The notes under the pieces were generated by a model. That model saw only the letters and a program-made list of their open reading frames with translations, did no database searches and was not told the origin of the DNA. Below, piece after piece: positions 15,955 to 24,254 of a DNA stretch of 64,000 nucleotides; position 1 is the stretch's first letter; each line of letters opens with the position of its first letter. Position numbers and translations under genes: made by a program. Source of the stretch: Novosphingobium sp. HII-3 (GTDB taxonomy: Bacteria; Pseudomonadota; Alphaproteobacteria; Sphingomonadales; Sphingomonadaceae); assembly GCF_002916655.1 (NCBI RefSeq), contig NZ_PPSM01000014.1, positions 372,001 to 436,000 of the forward strand, given 5' to 3'.

Positions 15955-18387
15955 ATGGCCAAGAGCTCCAAATCGCCTCTCAAAGGCAGGATGGCCCGTT
16001 TCCGGGGGAAGGAAGTTTTCTCGGGCGACCGCCTGCCGTACGCAGGTCTCGTCGACGAGAACGTGGTGCGCCTGCGCGACGGGTCTGTCATGCTGGCGCT
16101 GGCAGTTCCCGGCCTGGCATTCGAGACCGCCGACAGCGATGAACTGAACGCGCATGTCGCCACGCGGGAAGTTTTGCTGCGCTCCACGCTCGACGCCCGC
16201 TTCGTGCTTTACCATCACGTGATCCGGCGGCGCGTCGAGATCGAGATGGATGCGCCCTTCGAGGATCCCGTGGCGGCGCATATCGACGCGCGCTGGCGGG
16301 AGCGCACCGGTTCGGGGGCGCTGTTCGTCAACGACCAGTTCGTCACGCTCGTGCGTCGTCCGGCGCGGGGCAAGGCGGGCTGGGCGGAGAGGCTCCGCCG
16401 TGCCGTCGGCAGCCGGAACGGCGAAGCGGCGCAGGCCGATCCGGCCGACGTGCGGGCCCTGAGGGCGGCCGCCTCGGCGATGGCCGCCTCGCTTGGCGCC
16501 TATGGGGCGCGGCTGCTGGGTGACTACCACACCGCGGCAGGCCGATGCTCGGAGGTGCTGGAACTGCTCTCGGCGCTTTACAACGGCGAGATGCGCCCGG
16601 TGCGCCGTCCTTCGGACGAGACGGACATCGGCCACATGCTTCCCTACCGGCGCGCCAGCTTCGGGATGGATGCGCTGGAACTGCGCGGGGCGCGCGGCGC
16701 CTCCTTCGGCTCGATCGTCAGTCTCAAGGACTATCCGGACGCCACCGCGCCCGGCCTTACCGACGGGTTGCTGCGCCTCCCCTGCGAACTCGTGCTGACC
16801 GAGAGCTATGCCCCGTCGGATCGCCAGATCGCGCGCGAGCGGATCGACCTTGCCATCCGCCGCCTGCGCAGCGCGGACGAGGAGGCTGTGGCCGAGCGGC
16901 GCGAGATGGCCTCGGCCCGCGACTCTCTTGGCACTGGCTCCGTCAGCTTCGGCGACCATCACCTTTCGGTACTGGTGCGAGCGGATTCGCTCGAGGGCTT
17001 GGACGAGGTGACGGCGATGTGCGCGGCCGCACTGGCTGATGCAGGCGCCGTCGCGGTGCGCGAGGACGTGAACCTGGAGCCGGCTTTCTGGGGCCAGATG
17101 CCCGGCAACGAAAGCTTTGTCGTACGGCGCTCGCTCATTTCCAGCGCCAACATGGCCTGCTTCGGGTCGCTCCACGGCTTCGCGATGGGACAGGCGAGCG
17201 GCAACCATTGGGGCGACGCGGTGACGCTGCTCGCCACCACCAGTTCAACCCCGTTCTTCTTCAACTTCCACCAGGGTGATCTCGGCAACTTCACCGTCAT
17301 CGGCCCGTCGGGTTCCGGCAAGACGGTGGTCATGAACTTCCTGGCCGCTCAGGCGCAGAAGTTCGCGCCGAGGACCATCCTGTTCGACAAGGACCGCGGT
17401 GCCGAGGTGTTCCTGCGCGGGATCGGAGGCACGTACAGCCGCATCGCGGCCGGGCATCCCACCGGTTTCAACCCGCTGGCGCTTCCCGACACGGCCGCAA
17501 ACCGCGCGTTCCTGCGTGACTGGCTGGGTGTCCTGCTTTCGGCAAGCGGCGCGGAGGAGCTGGCGACGATCGCGAACGCCGTCGATGCCGCGTACCATAA
17601 CGATCCGGCCTTGCGACGCCTTTCGCACTTCCGTGAGCTGCTGGCCGGCGCCCGCCGTCCGGAGCCCGGCGACCTGGCCAGCCGGCTCGATGCATGGCTG
17701 CAGGGCGGCGAGCATGGCTGGCTGTTTGACAACCAGCATGACCGGCTCGACCTGACCCGCCGCGTGCTCGGCTTCGACATGACGGCACTGCTCGAGAGCC
17801 CGCGCCTGCGTACGCCGGTCATGATGTACCTGTTTCATCGCATCGAGGAACGCCTCGACGGCGAGCCCACGATGATCCTCATTGACGAGGGCTGGAAAGC
17901 GCTCGACGACGAGGTGTTCGCGGCTCGTATCCGCGACTGGCTCAAGACGCTGCGCAAGCGCAACGCGCTGGTGGGCTTTGCGACCCAGTCCGCGCGCGAT
18001 GCGCTCGACAGCCGGATCGCGACCGCTCTGGTAGAGCAGACCGCGACCATGATCTTCATGCCCAACGCCCGCGCCCGGGCCGAGGATTACTGCGAAGGCT
18101 TTGGCCTTTCGCAGCATGAACTCGACGTCATCCGCACGCTGCCCGCTCATTCGCGCTGTTTCCTCATCCGGCAATCCGACGCTTCGGTGGTGGTGCGGCT
18201 GGACCTTTCCGGAATGCCGGAGGTCCTCACCGTCCTGTCCGGTCGCGAGAGCACCGTTCGCCGGCTCGACGCCCTGCGCGAGCGGCATGGCGACGCCCCG
18301 CAGGCCTGGTATCCGGCCCTGACCGGCATGCCCTGGCCGGGTGAGGAGGAGCTTGACGAGGGCGTCTGGATCGAGGCGGCGGAGTAG
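15955..18387 (+). CDS. virB4: Type IV secretion ATPase VirB4
   Basis: About 810 residues. Start set at ATG 15955, 9 nt after GGGGG at 15941-15945; ATG 15946 is an in-frame alternative. It has the CagE/TrbE/VirB N-terminal domain and a C-terminal ATPase domain with Walker A GPSGSGKT at about residues 450-457 and Walker B MILIDEGWKALDD at about 640-650. It powers pilus assembly and substrate transfer. Full length with intact motifs, so the system does not look decayed. Confidence 0.95.
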   Translation: MAKSSKSPLKGRMARFRGKEVFSGDRLPYAGLVDENVVRLRDGSVMLALAVPGLAFETADSDELNAHVATREVLLRSTLDARFVLYHHVIRRRVEIEMDAPFEDPVAAHIDARWRERTGSGALFVNDQFVTLVRRPARGKAGWAERLRRAVGSRNGEAAQADPADVRALRAAASAMAASLGAYGARLLGDYHTAAGRCSEVLELLSALYNGEMRPVRRPSDETDIGHMLPYRRASFGMDALELRGARGASFGSIVSLKDYPDATAPGLTDGLLRLPCELVLTESYAPSDRQIARERIDLAIRRLRSADEEAVAERREMASARDSLGTGSVSFGDHHLSVLVRADSLEGLDEVTAMCAAALADAGAVAVREDVNLEPAFWGQMPGNESFVVRRSLISSANMACFGSLHGFAMGQASGNHWGDAVTLLATTSSTPFFFNFHQGDLGNFTVIGPSGSGKTVVMNFLAAQAQKFAPRTILFDKDRGAEVFLRGIGGTYSRIAAGHPTGFNPLALPDTAANRAFLRDWLGVLLSASGAEELATIANAVDAAYHNDPALRRLSHFRELLAGARRPEPGDLASRLDAWLQGGEHGWLFDNQHDRLDLTRRVLGFDMTALLESPRLRTPVMMYLFHRIEERLDGEPTMILIDEGWKALDDEVFAARIRDWLKTLRKRNALVGFATQSARDALDSRIATALVEQTATMIFMPNARARAEDYCEGFGLSQHELDVIRTLPAHSRCFLIRQSDASVVVRLDLSGMPEVLTVLSGRESTVRRLDALRERHGDAPQAWYPALTGMPWPGEEELDEGVWIEAAE

Positions 18388-18391
18388 TCCG

Positions 18392-19618
18392 ATGGCCTCC
18401 TCCACCTGTGACCAGCTGACCGAAGTCGCCTCCGCCGGGGTTGCCCCGGCCCTGCGGGCGGTCGACTGCGTGGCGAATGAAATGGCGGCTGGCGCCTTCG
18501 GCCGCCTGTTCGGCGCGGGCGGCGCGATGGCGCCGGTCCTGACGATACTGCTGACGCTCTACATTGCCTTCTTCGCGTTCTCGCTGCTGACCGGCCGTTC
18601 AAGCCTCGGCATCTCCGCCCTCTCGCCCCGCATGATGCGCCTGGGCGTCGTCCTGACCTTCGCGACGAGCTGGATCGCCTACCAGGGCGTGGTCTGGAAT
18701 CTCGCCGTCGGCGGGCCGGACTGGATTGCGGGCGTCCTGATGGGCGCCAAGGGTTCGGCGACACAGCTCTTCGGGGATCGCATCGACATCGTCTTTTCCG
18801 CCATCAACGAAATCTCCGAGGCGGCACAGGGCGGCGGGGCGCAGGAGACTTCCGGCGCAGCCATCGCGAGCAAGGGCGCCAGCGGCCTGTTCACGCCGGA
18901 AAGCGTCATGTGGATGGGCGCGCTGCTGCTGCTGCTGGGCACCGTGGGCGTCCTGCTGACGGCCCGCATCGCGCTTGCGGTGCTGCTTGCGCTTGGCCCG
19001 ATCTTCGTGGTGATGGCGCTGTTCGGCGGTACGCGCGGGCTGACCGCGGGATGGCTGCGCGGCGTGGCGCTCACCGCCGTGACGCCGCTGTTCGTCGTGC
19101 TCGGCGGAGGGATCACGCTCGAGCTGCTGGTGCCGATCATTTCGGGCCTGGTCCAGAGCGTCAACGCCGGCGCGATCGACGGGCGCGGTGCGATGGCGCT
19201 GTTCCTTGTCGCATCGGTGCATGTCGCGCTGATGGTCATGGTCGTTAAGGTCGCGGCCACCATGGTTTCGGGCTGGCAGGTGTTCGGCCTTGCTCGTCCC
19301 GACCGCGAAAGCGGCGCCTCGGCGGGTCAGGCTGCCGCCCCCGCCGTGGTGACGGCCGCGCCGCCTTCCGCGCCGGCCTACCAGAGCCGCAGTGCGGCGG
19401 TATCGTCCGCCGCCGCGGCCGGAGCCGGCTCTTTGCACGCTGCCGACGCGCCGTCCCGCCCAGGGGACCGCAGGACTGTCGTCACTCAGGTCATGGGCGG
19501 CAGCATCGAAAGCGTTCGCCCGGGGCCAGCAGCGGACCGGGCAAAAGGCATAGGATCGCGCTTCCGCAGCGCCGCGAACGAAAGCGGCAGGCTGCCCGCG
19601 AAGGAGAGAATACGATGA
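18392..19618 (+). CDS. virB6: Type IV secretion inner-membrane protein VirB6/TrbL
   Basis: 408 residues from ATG 18392, with GGAG at 18381-18384. A polytopic membrane protein: one hydrophobic block at about residues 40-115 and a larger set at about 165-310, then an Ala/Pro/Ser-rich cytoplasmic or periplasmic tail of about 90 residues. VirB6 forms the inner-membrane channel. It starts 4 nt after virB4, with no virB5 between them, and overlaps virB9 by 4 nt, which leaves no room for virB7 or virB8. Confidence 0.87.
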   Translation: MASSTCDQLTEVASAGVAPALRAVDCVANEMAAGAFGRLFGAGGAMAPVLTILLTLYIAFFAFSLLTGRSSLGISALSPRMMRLGVVLTFATSWIAYQGVVWNLAVGGPDWIAGVLMGAKGSATQLFGDRIDIVFSAINEISEAAQGGGAQETSGAAIASKGASGLFTPESVMWMGALLLLLGTVGVLLTARIALAVLLALGPIFVVMALFGGTRGLTAGWLRGVALTAVTPLFVVLGGGITLELLVPIISGLVQSVNAGAIDGRGAMALFLVASVHVALMVMVVKVAATMVSGWQVFGLARPDRESGASAGQAAAPAVVTAAPPSAPAYQSRSAAVSSAAAAGAGSLHAADAPSRPGDRRTVVTQVMGGSIESVRPGPAADRAKGIGSRFRSAANESGRLPAKERIR

Positions 19619-20478
19619 ACCGCGCGACACTGCGCAGCGCCGCCTGCATGTTGAGCCTTGCGGCAAGCCTTCTGGGGAGCGCTTTGCCCCAGCCCGCCAG
19701 CGCCGATGACCGGCTCGTCGCCCGTTTGTACAACGACCACGAAGTCGTGCGGATAGATGGCAAGGCGGGCGTGCAGGCTACGATCGCCTTCGGGGATGGC
19801 GAGGCGATAGAGAACGTCGCCGTCGGCGATTCCCAGGCCTGGCAGATCACACCGAACAAGCGCGCCGACCTGCTTTTCGTAAAGCCGCTGGAGGTTGCCG
19901 CACGCACGAACATGACCGTCGTGACGAACCGCCACACCTACTTCTTCGACCTTGTCGCCAGCCCCCGCGCGAAGCCGCTTTACATGCTGCGTTTCACCTA
20001 CAGGGACGAGCCGAAGCCCCAAGCAGGGCCTTCGACGGTTCCCGGCGCGCTGAACCCGGCCGAGCAGGCCCTGGCGGCGAACGATCCCATGGCACTGCCG
20101 TCCGATGCGGCGGACCTTAACCGCGACTGGAAGCGGGAAGGCAGCGCCCGGCTGTTGCCCGCGCAAGTGTATGACGACGGATCGTCCACGTACCTGCTCT
20201 GGCCCGAAAAGATGCCGGTTCCCGCCATCCTCGTCACCAACGAGAAGGGCGATGAGGGGCCGGTCAACTATGCCGTGCGCGACGCGACCATCGTCATCGA
20301 CGCCGTGCCCGACCTCATCGTGCTGCGCTCCGGCAAAGCGAAGGCGCAGCTGGTGAACGCACGACCCTTGGCCTCGCGACCGGTGCCTGTGCGCGCCACT
20401 GCCCGTCCCGCCTCGGCGGCTCTGGCCAATGCATCCGCCGCTCCGGCTGCGGCCGTGCCCACTGCACAAGGAAACTGA
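19615..20478 (+). CDS. virB9: Type IV secretion outer-membrane complex protein VirB9/TrbG
   Basis: 287 residues with a signal peptide ending near PASADDR. Family segments include TIAFGDGEAIENVAVGDS, AWQITPNKRADLLFVKP and MTVVTNRHTYFFDL, then a C-terminal domain (YLLWPEKMPVPAILVTN) that in homologues docks to VirB7 and VirB10. Ala/Pro-rich tail. Coupled to virB6 by ATGA overlap and followed by virB10 after 3 nt. Confidence 0.92.
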   Translation: MNRATLRSAACMLSLAASLLGSALPQPASADDRLVARLYNDHEVVRIDGKAGVQATIAFGDGEAIENVAVGDSQAWQITPNKRADLLFVKPLEVAARTNMTVVTNRHTYFFDLVASPRAKPLYMLRFTYRDEPKPQAGPSTVPGALNPAEQALAANDPMALPSDAADLNRDWKREGSARLLPAQVYDDGSSTYLLWPEKMPVPAILVTNEKGDEGPVNYAVRDATIVIDAVPDLIVLRSGKAKAQLVNARPLASRPVPVRATARPASAALANASAAPAAAVPTAQGN

Positions 20479-20481
20479 CCG

Positions 20482-21579
20482 ATGGCGCTGAGCTCCCTTC
20501 CGCGCGACCGCCTGGCTCACGATGCGACAGATCCACGTGACGGGGAGGGCGCGCAGGTCATCGACCTTGCGACCCGCAATGTCCTGCCGCAGGTGTCGCA
20601 GCGCAAGAAATCCGACGGCCTCGGCCTCGCGGCGGGCGTGCTGATCGTGGCGGCGCTGGGCGGCGTCACGCTGTGGTCGATGGACTCGGCGCGCAACGGC
20701 CCTGCGGCGCCCGCACCCGGCGCGCAGTCGACGCAACCCGCCAGCGGGCAGCCCGCAATCGCTGCTGCCGCGCCGGCGGTTGTCCCGGCTCCAGCCGCCG
20801 CACCCGCGCCTCTGCCCGCGCCCGCTCCGGCACCTGTCCTGGCGGCGGCTCCGAATGCCGGAGCAGCTGCAGCCCCGGCGACTGGCCGCTATGCCAGTCC
20901 CACGGTGGTCTTCGACGTCGGCAGCGCGAGCGGAGTTCCTGTTCCCGCCGCCGCCGCCGGGGAAGCCGTGAAGGGTGGCAACGCGAACGACGACTTCGCG
21001 GCGCGGATCGGCGGCACCGGGTCCACCGCGTCCGCCGCGCGCTCCTTCGATCCTGCGACGACCGTCACTCAGGGCACCCTGATCCCGGCGGTGCTGGAGA
21101 CCGCGATCGACACGGATGTCCCCGGCTACGTGCGCGCCGTGGTGTCGACGGACGTGCGCAGCTTCGACGGACGGCATGTCCTGGTGCCGCGTTCGTCGCG
21201 GCTGATCGGACAGTACAAGAGCGGCCTCACCGCCGGACAGAAGCGCGCCTACGTCATCTGGAGCAGGCTGATCCGGCCGGACGGCGTTTCGGTAAACCTC
21301 GGCTCGCCCGCTATCGCCTTCGGCGGCGAGACGGGCTTGCCGGGCAAGGTCAACAGCCATTTCTTCGAGCGCTTCGGCTCGGCCATGCTGCTGTCGGTGG
21401 TGAGCGGACTGACCACGCTCGCGTCGAGCGGGTCGAACGTGGTGATCGGCGGGGGCGGCTCGGCCGCCTCGGCCGCCGTCCAGAACGGCGCGCAGATCGG
21501 ACCGACGATCCGGGTGCGGCAAGGTGAACCCATCCGCGTATTCACCGCCAAGGACCTAGACTTCAGCACGGTGAAGTGA
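20482..21579 (+). CDS. virB10: Type IV secretion channel protein VirB10/TrbI
   Basis: 365 residues. Short cytoplasmic N-terminus, a single membrane helix at about residues 47-67 (GLAAGVLIVAALGGVTLW), a long Pro/Ala-rich periplasmic stretch of about 80 residues, and a C-terminal TrbI domain (VTQGTLIPAVLETAIDTDVPG; LVPRSSRLIGQYKSGL; GSNVVIGGGGSAAS). It spans both membranes in the core complex. All family blocks are intact. Confidence 0.93.
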   Translation: MALSSLPRDRLAHDATDPRDGEGAQVIDLATRNVLPQVSQRKKSDGLGLAAGVLIVAALGGVTLWSMDSARNGPAAPAPGAQSTQPASGQPAIAAAAPAVVPAPAAAPAPLPAPAPAPVLAAAPNAGAAAAPATGRYASPTVVFDVGSASGVPVPAAAAGEAVKGGNANDDFAARIGGTGSTASAARSFDPATTVTQGTLIPAVLETAIDTDVPGYVRAVVSTDVRSFDGRHVLVPRSSRLIGQYKSGLTAGQKRAYVIWSRLIRPDGVSVNLGSPAIAFGGETGLPGKVNSHFFERFGSAMLLSVVSGLTTLASSGSNVVIGGGGSAASAAVQNGAQIGPTIRVRQGEPIRVFTAKDLDFSTVK

Positions 21580-21585
21580 AGCATT

Positions 21586-22617
21586 ATGGCCGACGTTCTG
21601 CCTCTCCAGCCCCTGCCGTCGAGCGCCGTCATGGCCGAAGCGCCGCCGGTCGCGCCGCGCAGCGTCTATCTCGATGCCTATCTCGCGCCCCTGCGTCCGT
21701 GGCTGGAGCGTGAAACCGTGACCGAGATTCTCGTCAACCGCCCCGGCGAACTATGGGTGGAGGACGCCGCGCTGCCCGGGATGCAGCGCGTGGAGCTGCC
21801 GGAAATGGACGACCGCCTGCTGCAGCGGCTTGCAGAGCAGGTGGCGCGGATCAGCCATCAAGGCATCAACCGCGAGCATCCGCTGCTTTCCGCCACACTT
21901 CCGGCCGATGCGGGACGCTCCGGCGCACGCATCCAGCTGGTCGGCCCCCCGGCGACGCGTGCCAACTGGGCGCTGGCGATCCGCCGCCACCGTCTGCTGG
22001 ACCTGCCGCTCGACGCCTATGATCGGGGCCCGATCGCCCCCGTGGCCGAGGAGCCCGGGCCCGATCCGCGGGTGCAGCCGATCGGCTTCCTGCGCGAGGC
22101 GATCCGCCGCCGGCGCACGATCCTCATTTCGGGCGGCACATCCACCGGCAAGACCACGTTCCTGAACGCGATGCTGTCCGAGATCCCGGCACACGAGCGG
22201 GTGGTGCTCGTGGAGGACACCGCGGAACTGCGGCTGCCCGGTGCCAACGGTGTCGGTCTCATCGCGGTGAAGGGTGAGCTGGGTGAGGCGAAGGTCTCCG
22301 CCAACGATCTTCTTCAGGCGGCCCTGCGGCTTCGGCCCGACCGCATCGTTCTGGGTGAGCTGCGCGGCACGGAGACCGTCAGCTTTCTGCGGGCGATCAA
22401 TACGGGCCATCCCGGATCGTTCTCCACCGTCCATGCGAACACCCCGCGTGGTGCGCTGGAACAGATCGCGCTCATGGCCATGCAGACGGGCATCGGGCTC
22501 ACCCGCAGCGAAACGCTGGAATATGCGGCGTCGGTCATCGACATTGTCGTGCAGCTTGACCGCAGCGGCGGCAAGCGCGGCATCTCGGCGATAGCGGAGA
22601 GCGCGACCCTGCTTTGA
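21586..22617 (+). CDS. virB11: Type IV secretion hexameric ATPase VirB11
   Basis: 343 residues. The N-terminal domain contains TEILVNRPGELWVED; the RecA-like domain has Walker A GGTSTGKTTFLNAM at about residue 183, the Asp box VVLVEDTAEL, Walker B (PDRIVLGELRG) and the His box (GHPGSFSTVHANTP). Cytoplasmic traffic ATPase. Last gene of the operon; 20 bp separate it from convergent ppx. No coupling ATPase (VirD4) gene follows. Confidence 0.95.
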   Translation: MADVLPLQPLPSSAVMAEAPPVAPRSVYLDAYLAPLRPWLERETVTEILVNRPGELWVEDAALPGMQRVELPEMDDRLLQRLAEQVARISHQGINREHPLLSATLPADAGRSGARIQLVGPPATRANWALAIRRHRLLDLPLDAYDRGPIAPVAEEPGPDPRVQPIGFLREAIRRRRTILISGGTSTGKTTFLNAMLSEIPAHERVVLVEDTAELRLPGANGVGLIAVKGELGEAKVSANDLLQAALRLRPDRIVLGELRGTETVSFLRAINTGHPGSFSTVHANTPRGALEQIALMAMQTGIGLTRSETLEYAASVIDIVVQLDRSGGKRGISAIAESATLL

Positions 22618-22637
22618 ACGCAGGGCCGGGGGACGGG

Positions 22638-24155
22638 TCAGGCCTCGATCAGGGTTCCGCCCGCCGTCTCGACGCGCCAGCTGAGGCCGAGCCATTCCGC
22701 CAGCGCCTTGATGTCCTTGCCGTTGCTGGCCCCGTAGAGCGGCCGCACACGCTCCTCCAGCGTCAGGACAAGGATGCCGTCCCTGACCGCGAGTGACGTC
22801 GCATCGAGCCCGCCGGGCACACCGCCTGTCAGGCGGCGGCAGAGACGCACGGCAAGGCCCCAGCCGATCGCCCGTTCCAGGTCGGTCTTGCTGGCGAGGC
22901 GGGTGAACTGCGCGGGCACCTCCGTCATGCCCGAGTTGGCGAACACGGTCATTGCCATCATCCCGCGTCCGCGCATGTCGAGGCCGATCCAGCGCTTGCG
23001 GAGGGCCCAGGCCAGCGCCTCCTCGGTGCGCATGTTCGGCTCCGTCCGCATTGCGGCGAGCGCCAGCAGGCTGGCTGCCTTGCGCAGGTCCGCATCGGCA
23101 TCGGACTGGACGCAGACCGGTGCTGTCCACGCCGCAATCCGCATGGCGTCGGCGGCGCAGACGCGGGCACCTTGCGCGAAGTCCGCGACGCTGGCGAGCA
23201 TCGGGCTTTCCTGCTGCACGCTCGCGGGCAACTGCATGTGCAGCAGCCCTTCGCGCAGCCCCCACGAGGAAAAGACCACCCGCGAGGGGTGAAGCTGACC
23301 GACGATCTGCGCCATCAGCGCGGCGGCGTCCGGAAGCGTCGCGAGGCGGGAGCTTGAAATGCGCGGGTCGGGGTCTTCGATCCTGCCCTTCGCGAACTGC
23401 CGGGCAAGCCGCATGGCTTCGGACGGCGCAAGCTCGAACCCGTGAGGATCATCGACCGGCCATTCGAGCACGCGCATGGCCTGGAGGGCGAGCGCCCGCC
23501 ACGATCCGCCCACGATGTAGAGGGGCTTCCCACGTCCCCCTTCATGCGGGCCGACGCCCCATCCGCGCTTGGCCAGACCGCCACGCACGGCAGCGGCGAA
23601 CTTCGCCTCACCGCCTGCGCGAAGATCGGGAAGAAGCAGCGTTCCGAACGGCAGCGTGATGCCGCCGCCGATGGTGGCCGGCGTTCCGGCGTCGGCGGCC
23701 GCTTCGATCTCGACCAGTTCCAGGCTGCCCCCGCCAAGGTCCGCGGCAACGCCGCTGGCCCCTGGAAAGGCCGCGATCACGCCCGTGGCACTGGCCAGCG
23801 CTTCCTCATTCCCCGAAAGCAGGCGTGGGGAAAGGCCGAAGCCCCTGACCGCCTCGAGGAACTCCGGGCCGTTCGAGGCGTCGCGTGCCGCCGCCGTCGC
23901 GACGCACTGCACGTCCTCGACCTCCAGCAGGCGCAGCAGCGTGGCGTACCGCGACAGGGCGGCGAGCGCGAGCCGCATGGATTTTTCGGAGATCGCCCCG
24001 CTGCGGCCAAGATCCTTGCCCAGCCGCGCGTTGACCTTCTCGTTGAGCACGACCGAGGGTGCGCGCGGCGTCCCGTTGTAAACGACGAGACGCACCGTGT
24101 TCGAGCCGATGTCGATGATTGCGCGCCTGGCGCCGGACTGGCTGATGCCGATCAT
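22638..24155 (-). CDS. ppx: Exopolyphosphatase / Ppx-GppA family phosphatase
   Basis: About 505 residues from ATG 24155; a TTG three codons upstream is an alternative. It removes terminal phosphate from polyphosphate, or pppGpp in GppA paralogues. The ASKHA fold is marked by AIIDIGSNTVRLVVYNG near the N-terminus, DLGGGSLELVEIE in the second nucleotide-binding part, and the extra C-terminal helical domain of long Ppx proteins. It follows ppk1 by about 100 bp on the same strand, so the two are probably one operon. Confidence 0.9.
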   Translation of the reverse strand: MIGISQSGARRAIIDIGSNTVRLVVYNGTPRAPSVVLNEKVNARLGKDLGRSGAISEKSMRLALAALSRYATLLRLLEVEDVQCVATAAARDASNGPEFLEAVRGFGLSPRLLSGNEEALASATGVIAAFPGASGVAADLGGGSLELVEIEAAADAGTPATIGGGITLPFGTLLLPDLRAGGEAKFAAAVRGGLAKRGWGVGPHEGGRGKPLYIVGGSWRALALQAMRVLEWPVDDPHGFELAPSEAMRLARQFAKGRIEDPDPRISSSRLATLPDAAALMAQIVGQLHPSRVVFSSWGLREGLLHMQLPASVQQESPMLASVADFAQGARVCAADAMRIAAWTAPVCVQSDADADLRKAASLLALAAMRTEPNMRTEEALAWALRKRWIGLDMRGRGMMAMTVFANSGMTEVPAQFTRLASKTDLERAIGWGLAVRLCRRLTGGVPGGLDATSLAVRDGILVLTLEERVRPLYGASNGKDIKALAEWLGLSWRVETAGGTLIEA

Positions 24156-24254
24156 TCTGATCAATACTTACCACAAGGCCCGAAGGTTCCGAGGCCCGCC
24201 GCGAACGAATTTCCGCATAGTCTTGAAAAGGCCCCCGGTTTAGACCGCTCTATG

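Noticed and set aside
15295..22617. T4SS as part of an integrative conjugative element
   Set aside because: No relaxase, VirD4, integrase, direct-repeat ends or partition genes were seen, and base composition looks like the flanks.
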